8,825 nt of DNA from Pseudomonadota bacterium (GTDB taxonomy: Bacteria; Pseudomonadota; Gammaproteobacteria; JAKAQQ01). Location of the stretch: NCBI GenBank assembly GCA_021852325.1, contig JAJZNM010000008.1, positions 1 through 8,825 on the forward strand, written 5' to 3'. The translations under genes and the position numbers were made by a program. The notes under the pieces were generated by a model. The model did no database searches. It was not told where the DNA came from and was given only the letters and a program-made list of their open reading frames with translations. Shown in pieces: positions 5,283 through 8,825 of the stretch. Every line of letters starts with the position of its first letter. Position 1 is the stretch's first letter.

Positions 5283-6710
5283 ATGAGTGAGACACGAACC
5301 CTACCTACACCCTCGGCCGGATGGGGGCGCCGTCTCCTCGGCTGGATCGACGACCGGTTCCCGCTGACGAAACTCTGGAAAAGCCAGGTCAGCGAATACT
5401 ACGCGCCGATCAACTTCAATTTCTGGTACTTTTTCGGGTCCCTGGCCCTCCTCGTCCTGGTCAACCAGATTGTGACCGGGATCTTCCTGGCCATGAGCTA
5501 CCAGCCCAACACGCACCTCGCCTTCGGGTCGATCCAGTACATCATGCGCGACGTGCACTGGGGCTGGCTCATCCGCTACCTGCATACGACCGGGGCCTCG
5601 CTGTTTTTTGTCGTGATCTACCTCCACATGTTCCGGGGGCTGCTCTACGGATCCTACAAAAAGCCGCGGGAGCTGCTCTGGATCCTTGGCATGCTGATCT
5701 ATGTCTGTCTCATGGCCGAGGCGTTCATGGGCTACCTGATGCCCTGGGGGCAGATGTCCTACTGGGGCGCTGTCGTCATCACCTCGCTCTTCGGGGCGAT
5801 CCCCTGGATTGGTAGCCATCTCGTGATCTGGATCCGCGGCGATTTCGGTGTCAGCGGAGCCACGCTGAACCGGTTTTTTGCCCTGCATGTGGTGGCGATT
5901 CCGCTGCTCCTCGTTTTTCTCGTGCTCTGCCATCTCATGGCCCTCCATGAAGTGGGCTCGAACAACCCCGACGGCATCGAGATCCACGACCATCTCGACG
6001 AGAACGGCAAACCCGTGGACGGGGTTCCGTTCCATCCGTACTACACGGTGAAGGACCTGTTTGGTGTCGGCGTCTTCCTCGTCATTTTTGCGATCATCGT
6101 GTTTTACGCACCAACCCTGAAGGGAATCTTCATCGACCCCATCAACTACAAGCCGGCCAATTTCCTGCAAACTCCCCCAGACATCCACCCGCTCTGGTAC
6201 TTCACGCCCTATTACGCCATTCTCCGTTCGTTCCCCAACAAGCTGTTCGGCGTAACGGCGTTCATGCTCGCGATTGTCGTCCTGTTTTTCCTGCCCTGGA
6301 TCGACCGGCACCCGATCAAATCGGTGCGCTACCGTGCCCCGTTCTACCGGATCCTGCTCATGGCCTTTGCGGCGACCTTTCTCTTCCTGGGCTATATCGG
6401 CATGCAACCGGCAACCTTGTTCTGGCAGAAGATCGGCCTGCGCATGGCTGAAATCTATTTCCTCTTCTTCGTCACGGCGTGGACATATGCGCAGTCCCCG
6501 ACCCGGCGCCGGTTGCTCGTCACCTTCGGGGTCTGCCTCGCGCTCATCCTCTGGATCGACTGGCGGTTCTACCTGCCCTCCATTGCCTCACTCATCTGGT
6601 GGACACTCCTCATCCCCCTGTGTTACCTGGTCCTGTTCTACCTGGTCCCCCTGCTCTGGCCGGGCGGCATGCGGGACCGGACCGTTCCCACCCGGGTGAC
6701 CCTACGATGA
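5283..6710 (+). CDS. petB: Cytochrome b subunit of the ubiquinol-cytochrome c reductase (bc1 complex)
   Basis: Membrane subunit carrying both b hemes and the Qo and Qi quinone sites. Heme ligands are H101 and H115 (helix B; RYLHTTGAS, YLHMFRG) and H202 and H217 (helix D). The second pair is 15 residues apart, the spacing I associate with beta/gamma-proteobacteria. The segment ALHEVGSNNPDGIE and the PYYTVKD loop also match that group. The Qo motif reads PLWY (303-306) where most cytochromes b have PEWY. Hydrophobic helices sit at about 47-71, 99-120, 133-156, 196-220, 256-277, 322-340, 356-377 and 388-404, followed by one or two extra ones (408-427, 433-458). At 475 residues it is clearly longer than the usual 400-430. 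The ATG overlaps nothing upstream; the stop overlaps petC as ATGA. No Rieske gene precedes it. Confidence 0.96.
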   Translation: MSETRTLPTPSAGWGRRLLGWIDDRFPLTKLWKSQVSEYYAPINFNFWYFFGSLALLVLVNQIVTGIFLAMSYQPNTHLAFGSIQYIMRDVHWGWLIRYLHTTGASLFFVVIYLHMFRGLLYGSYKKPRELLWILGMLIYVCLMAEAFMGYLMPWGQMSYWGAVVITSLFGAIPWIGSHLVIWIRGDFGVSGATLNRFFALHVVAIPLLLVFLVLCHLMALHEVGSNNPDGIEIHDHLDENGKPVDGVPFHPYYTVKDLFGVGVFLVIFAIIVFYAPTLKGIFIDPINYKPANFLQTPPDIHPLWYFTPYYAILRSFPNKLFGVTAFMLAIVVLFFLPWIDRHPIKSVRYRAPFYRILLMAFAATFLFLGYIGMQPATLFWQKIGLRMAEIYFLFFVTAWTYAQSPTRRRLLVTFGVCLALILWIDWRFYLPSIASLIWWTLLIPLCYLVLFYLVPLLWPGGMRDRTVPTRVTLR

Positions 6711-7492
6711 AAATGCAGATTCAGACCCGTCTTGTTGTGCTCGGCGTCCTGACCGCCGGGCTCCTCTTCAGTGCTCCCCAAAGCGAAGCGATCCAGCTGA
6801 CCGGTTACCCACTGGAGCACGCACCCATCAATCTCACGGACACGGCCTCGCTCCAGCGCGGCGCCCGTACGTTCGTCAACTACTGCATGGGCTGCCACAC
6901 GCTTCAGTACCAGCGCTGGAGCCAGCTCGGGAAACGGCTTCACCTCGACCATCAGGCGCTTCGGGAGCTCATGTTCCTCCAGACCAAGCCGACCCAGATG
7001 ATGACGAACGCCATGCCCGTCCAGGAGGCGACCCGCTGGTTCGGTGCAGCCCCCCCCGATCTTTCGGTGATCGTGGATCAGAAAGGGTCAAACTGGGTCT
7101 ACACGTATCTCCAGAGCTTCTATGTCGACCCCAGTCGGCCCACGGGTGTCAACAATGCCGTGTTCTACCGGGTGGCCATGCCCGACCCGTTCTGGCAGAC
7201 CCAGGGGCTCCAAAGAATCGTGTACCGCAGGGTCCGCCACAATGGCTATCTCGTGAACCAGTTCGTGAAGTTCGTACCCGTCACGAAGGGCACGCTCTCG
7301 CCACGGGCCTTCCGCCGACAGGTCGGGGATCTCACGAACTTTCTGGCCATGGTGAGCCACCCGGACGAGCTCAAACGGATCCACCTCGGCATCTGGGTGA
7401 TCGCGTTCTGTGTGGTCTTCACGATTCTGGCCTACGCGCTCAAGCGCGAGTACTGGAAAGACGTGCACCGCAAGCATCCCCATGGAAAATGA
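6707..7492 (+). CDS. petC: Cytochrome c1 of the bc1 complex
   Basis: Cytochrome c1 takes electrons from the Rieske protein and passes them to a soluble or membrane c-type cytochrome. The 261-residue precursor has a signal peptide (hydrophobic 8-21, likely cleavage after SEA at 26-28), the heme c site CMGCH (60-64), the conserved GAAPPDLS (113-120), a candidate distal heme ligand M158 in VAMPDPFW, and a C-terminal membrane anchor at about 225-244 followed by a basic tail. The length is near the family norm. It starts at the ATG at 6707-6709, overlapping the petB stop by four bases, with GGGTGA seven bases upstream; this tight coupling suits subunits of one complex. The heme domain faces the periplasm. 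Nothing looks truncated. Confidence 0.95.
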   Translation: MKMQIQTRLVVLGVLTAGLLFSAPQSEAIQLTGYPLEHAPINLTDTASLQRGARTFVNYCMGCHTLQYQRWSQLGKRLHLDHQALRELMFLQTKPTQMMTNAMPVQEATRWFGAAPPDLSVIVDQKGSNWVYTYLQSFYVDPSRPTGVNNAVFYRVAMPDPFWQTQGLQRIVYRRVRHNGYLVNQFVKFVPVTKGTLSPRAFRRQVGDLTNFLAMVSHPDELKRIHLGIWVIAFCVVFTILAYALKREYWKDVHRKHPHGK

Positions 7493-7568
7493 GGATCGAT
7501 TGAGACGGCCTCACCGAGGCGGACGCGGCGTGGTGTGGAGTCCCGGATGAGCCTCACGGCATGAGACA
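7493..7568 (+). other. petC-sspA spacer with a small hairpin
   Basis: The 76-base gap holds GCCTC-ACC-GAGGC (7508-7520), a five-pair stem with a three-base loop. It has no following T-run, so it is unlikely to stop transcription fully. No clear promoter or strong ribosome binding site for sspA is visible. Confidence 0.3.
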
Positions 7569-8174
7569 ATGACCCTCTACTCGGACCCGGTCGGTGCAGA
7601 CAGCCATCGGGTGAGACTCGTGTTCGCGGAAAAGGGGATCCGGGTTCCCACGGTCGATGTCCACGTGGCGGAGCGTCTGCCGGATGATCTCCTCACGCTC
7701 AACCCCCACAATCTGATCCCGATGCTGACCGACCGCGAGCTCGTGGTCTACCATCCCCACATCATCATGGAATATCTGGATGAGCGGTTCCCCCATCCGC
7801 CGCTTTTGCCGCTCGACCCCGTCGCCCGGGCCCGGGTACGGCTGACCCTGCACCGGATCGAGCACGACTGGTACTCGCTCCTGCCACAGTTTGAAGGCCG
7901 GAGCCGGGGAGTCAACCTGGAAAAGTCGAGACGGCATCTCCGTGAGAGCCTGATCAGCAGTGCCGAGGTGTTTTCAGCCAAACCCTATTTCCTGAGTGAC
8001 GAGCTGACCCTGGTCGATTGCACGATCGCGCCGATTCTCTGGCGGCTCGACTCCTGGGACATTCCGCTTGGCAGCATCGGCAAAGCCATTGCCGAATATG
8101 CGGACCGGCTGTTCCGCCGTCCGGCGTTCCGGGCGAGTCTCACGCCCGAAGAACTTCGCATGCGCCCCGGCTGA
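7569..8174 (+). CDS. sspA: Stringent starvation protein A (GST-fold RNA polymerase-associated regulator)
   Basis: SspA binds RNA polymerase and modulates transcription in starvation and acid stress; it has a glutathione S-transferase fold but no transferase activity in the E. coli protein. The 201-residue product has an N-terminal thioredoxin-like domain (MTLYSDPVGADSHRVRLVF; LNPHNLIPMLTDREL), then IIMEYLDERFPHPPLLP (65-81) with the PHP surface motif (75-77) that the E. coli protein needs, and an all-helical C-terminal domain with HRIEHDWYSLL, KPYFLSDELTLVDC and APILWRL. The start is the first ATG after an in-frame stop at 7548-7550; it begins at the MTLYS position where E. coli has about ten residues before it. 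The ribosome site is weak. It lies after petC and directly before sspB, a linkage common in beta/gamma-proteobacteria. Confidence 0.95.
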   Translation: MTLYSDPVGADSHRVRLVFAEKGIRVPTVDVHVAERLPDDLLTLNPHNLIPMLTDRELVVYHPHIIMEYLDERFPHPPLLPLDPVARARVRLTLHRIEHDWYSLLPQFEGRSRGVNLEKSRRHLRESLISSAEVFSAKPYFLSDELTLVDCTIAPILWRLDSWDIPLGSIGKAIAEYADRLFRRPAFRASLTPEELRMRPG

Positions 8175-8179
8175 GCCCC

Positions 8180-8575
8180 ATGGTTCCTTGTCGCCCGTAT
8201 CTCCTGCGCGCGCTCTACGACTGGATTGTCGAGAACCACCTGACGCCCCATCTCCTCGTCGACCCGGCCTGTACCGGGGTGATCTTGCCAGCCGGTCTCA
8301 AGCCTGAGCAGGGCCGGATCGTGCTCAACCTGAGCCCGGCCGCCGCCGCGTCGCTTGTGATCGGACCGGAAGGGGTCGAGGCTGAACTCCGGTTCCAGGG
8401 CCGTCCTTTCCGCGTCTCGGTTCCCCTGCAAGGCTGTCTCGGTATATTTGCGCAGGAAAACGGGGCTGGCATGCAGTTTCCGGAGGAACCGGACCTCGGT
8501 CCGCCACCGGTCTCGGGCGCACCCGACCCCGGGGCCGGATCATCGAAGAAACCTTCCTTGCGGCTCGTCAAGTAG
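8180..8575 (+). CDS. sspB: ClpXP protease specificity-enhancing factor SspB
   Basis: SspB binds ssrA-tagged and some other substrates and delivers them to ClpXP. The 131-residue product begins with RPYLLRALYDWIVENHLTPH (5-24), the substrate-binding domain, and continues with GRIVLNLSPAA, FRVSVPL and the conserved FAQENGAGMQF (90-100). A proline- and glycine-rich flexible linker (about 101-122) leads to the C-terminal SLRLVK (126-131), which matches the ClpX-binding tail of E. coli SspB. The linker is much shorter than in E. coli (165 residues in total) and lacks its acidic stretch, but the tail is kept. The ATG at 8180 lies five bases after the sspA stop, so the two genes are cotranscribed. 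In-frame sequence upstream lies inside sspA and is not part of the gene. Confidence 0.94.
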   Translation: MVPCRPYLLRALYDWIVENHLTPHLLVDPACTGVILPAGLKPEQGRIVLNLSPAAAASLVIGPEGVEAELRFQGRPFRVSVPLQGCLGIFAQENGAGMQFPEEPDLGPPPVSGAPDPGAGSSKKPSLRLVK

Positions 8576-8825
8576 ATTCGCGGAAATCCTCACGCCCTTT
8601 CTGGGCCTGCCTGCGGGATGGCTTCGAGGCGAATCACAGGTGACTGGTTTTCAGTCTCACGATCTTGGGGTCTGGTACCGCAGGAACCATGACCAAGATG
8701 GCACGCCACCGCACCAACTCCGAAATGCCTCCACTGCCCAAACGAGGCCCGGGAGACTGACCGGGCATACGGTTGTGCCTACCAGATCGCGGGCGTCCAG
8801 TTTTCCTCGAGTCCTTTCTTGTTGA
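8576..8825. other. Stretch after sspB without a recognised gene
   Basis: These 250 bases to the right edge hold no coding sequence I can identify. Two minus-strand frames stay open from the edge (to stops at 8634-8636 and 8657-8659), and a 23-codon plus-strand frame starts at 8689 (MTKMARHRTNSEM...), but none resembles a known family and all are too short to support. A weak GCCC-TTTCT-GGGC hairpin (8594-8606) just after sspB lacks a T-run. The one clear structure is the inverted repeat at 8662-8699. Confidence 0.5.
8662..8699. repeat. Imperfect inverted repeat downstream of sspB
   Basis: ATCTTGG (8662-8668) is perfectly complementary to CCAAGAT (8693-8699). Inside it TC (8671-8672) can pair with GA (8691-8692) and TGGT (8673-8676) with ACCA (8686-8689), giving about 13 pairs with two small bulges and a nine-base loop. 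No T-run follows, so it does not look like an intrinsic terminator. It could be part of a small RNA, a processed hairpin, or the edge of a repeat family. Confidence 0.45.

Noticed and set aside
4850..5284. A minus-strand frame covering the start of the peptidase gene and the petB leader
   Set aside because: It is in another frame than the M15 motifs and encodes a Pro/Arg/Ser-rich sequence without a domain; it is not a 5' extension of the peptidase.
5301..6407. A 368-codon minus-strand frame opposite petB
   Set aside because: It mirrors cytochrome b codon usage, gives a hydrophilic low-complexity product (many Asp, Glu, His, Val) and matches no family.
8594..8606. Intrinsic terminator after sspB
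   Set aside because: The stem has only four pairs and is not followed by a T-run.
8612..8640. A tRNA T-arm-like stretch (GGCTTCGAGGCGAATC)
   Set aside because: No anticodon arm, D-arm or acceptor stem can be assembled around it.
8448..8825. A plus-strand frame running from inside sspB to the right edge
   Set aside because: Its first third overlaps sspB out of frame, there is no ribosome binding site, and its composition is Arg/Pro/Ser rich as in other shadows.
8576..8825. Possible insertion-sequence remnant or transposase start in the tail region
   Set aside because: Short frames on both strands show no transposase motif, and no terminal inverted repeat or target duplication could be identified within the window.

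Overview
The window reads as ordinary, dense chromosomal DNA from a GC-rich Gram-negative bacterium, most likely a gammaproteobacterium. The evidence is the kdsD-kdsC-lptC-lptA-lptB order, the ibaG-murA pair, a cytochrome bc1 (petB-petC) block followed by sspA-sspB, a cytochrome b with the beta/gamma-proteobacterial heme-ligand spacing, and an SspB with the ClpX-binding tail. The genus cannot be named from sequence alone; an autotrophic or acidophilic sulfur/iron-oxidising lineage is possible but unproven.

Layout. (1) Positions 1-2796, minus strand: a compact envelope operon read right to left, kdsD, kdsC, lptC, lptA, lptB. The first two make Kdo-8-P precursors; the Lpt proteins carry lipopolysaccharide across the periplasm. 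Three of the junctions are 4-bp start/stop overlaps (ATGA, GTGA, GTGA). lptB is cut by the left edge. (2) Positions 2797-3031: a divergent spacer with three short perfect dyads and a plausible promoter on each side. (3) Positions 3032-4596, plus strand: ibaG (BolA family) and murA, the first committed peptidoglycan enzyme. (4) Positions 4587-5114, minus strand: an M15-family D-Ala-D-Ala carboxypeptidase-like gene without a visible signal peptide, overlapping the end of murA tail to tail. (5) Positions 5115-5282: a spacer with a perfect TATAAT, two dyads and a strong ribosome binding site. (6) Positions 5283-7492, plus strand: petB (cytochrome b) and petC (cytochrome c1). (7) Positions 7569-8575: sspA and sspB. 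(8) Positions 8576-8825: no gene I can recognise, but one clear inverted repeat.

How the genes work together. The left half is cell-envelope biogenesis (Kdo, LPS export, peptidoglycan precursor and trimming). The right half is respiration (two of the three catalytic bc1 subunits) followed by the stringent-starvation pair, a linkage common in beta- and gammaproteobacteria.

The most noteworthy points are the absence of a Rieske gene before petB, a PLWY rather than PEWY Qo motif together with a long extra membrane segment at the C-terminus of cytochrome b, the absence of mla and yrbG genes between kdsD and ibaG, and the dyads of the two divergent spacers. I found no CRISPR array, tRNA, rRNA, recognisable insertion sequence or clearly novel system.
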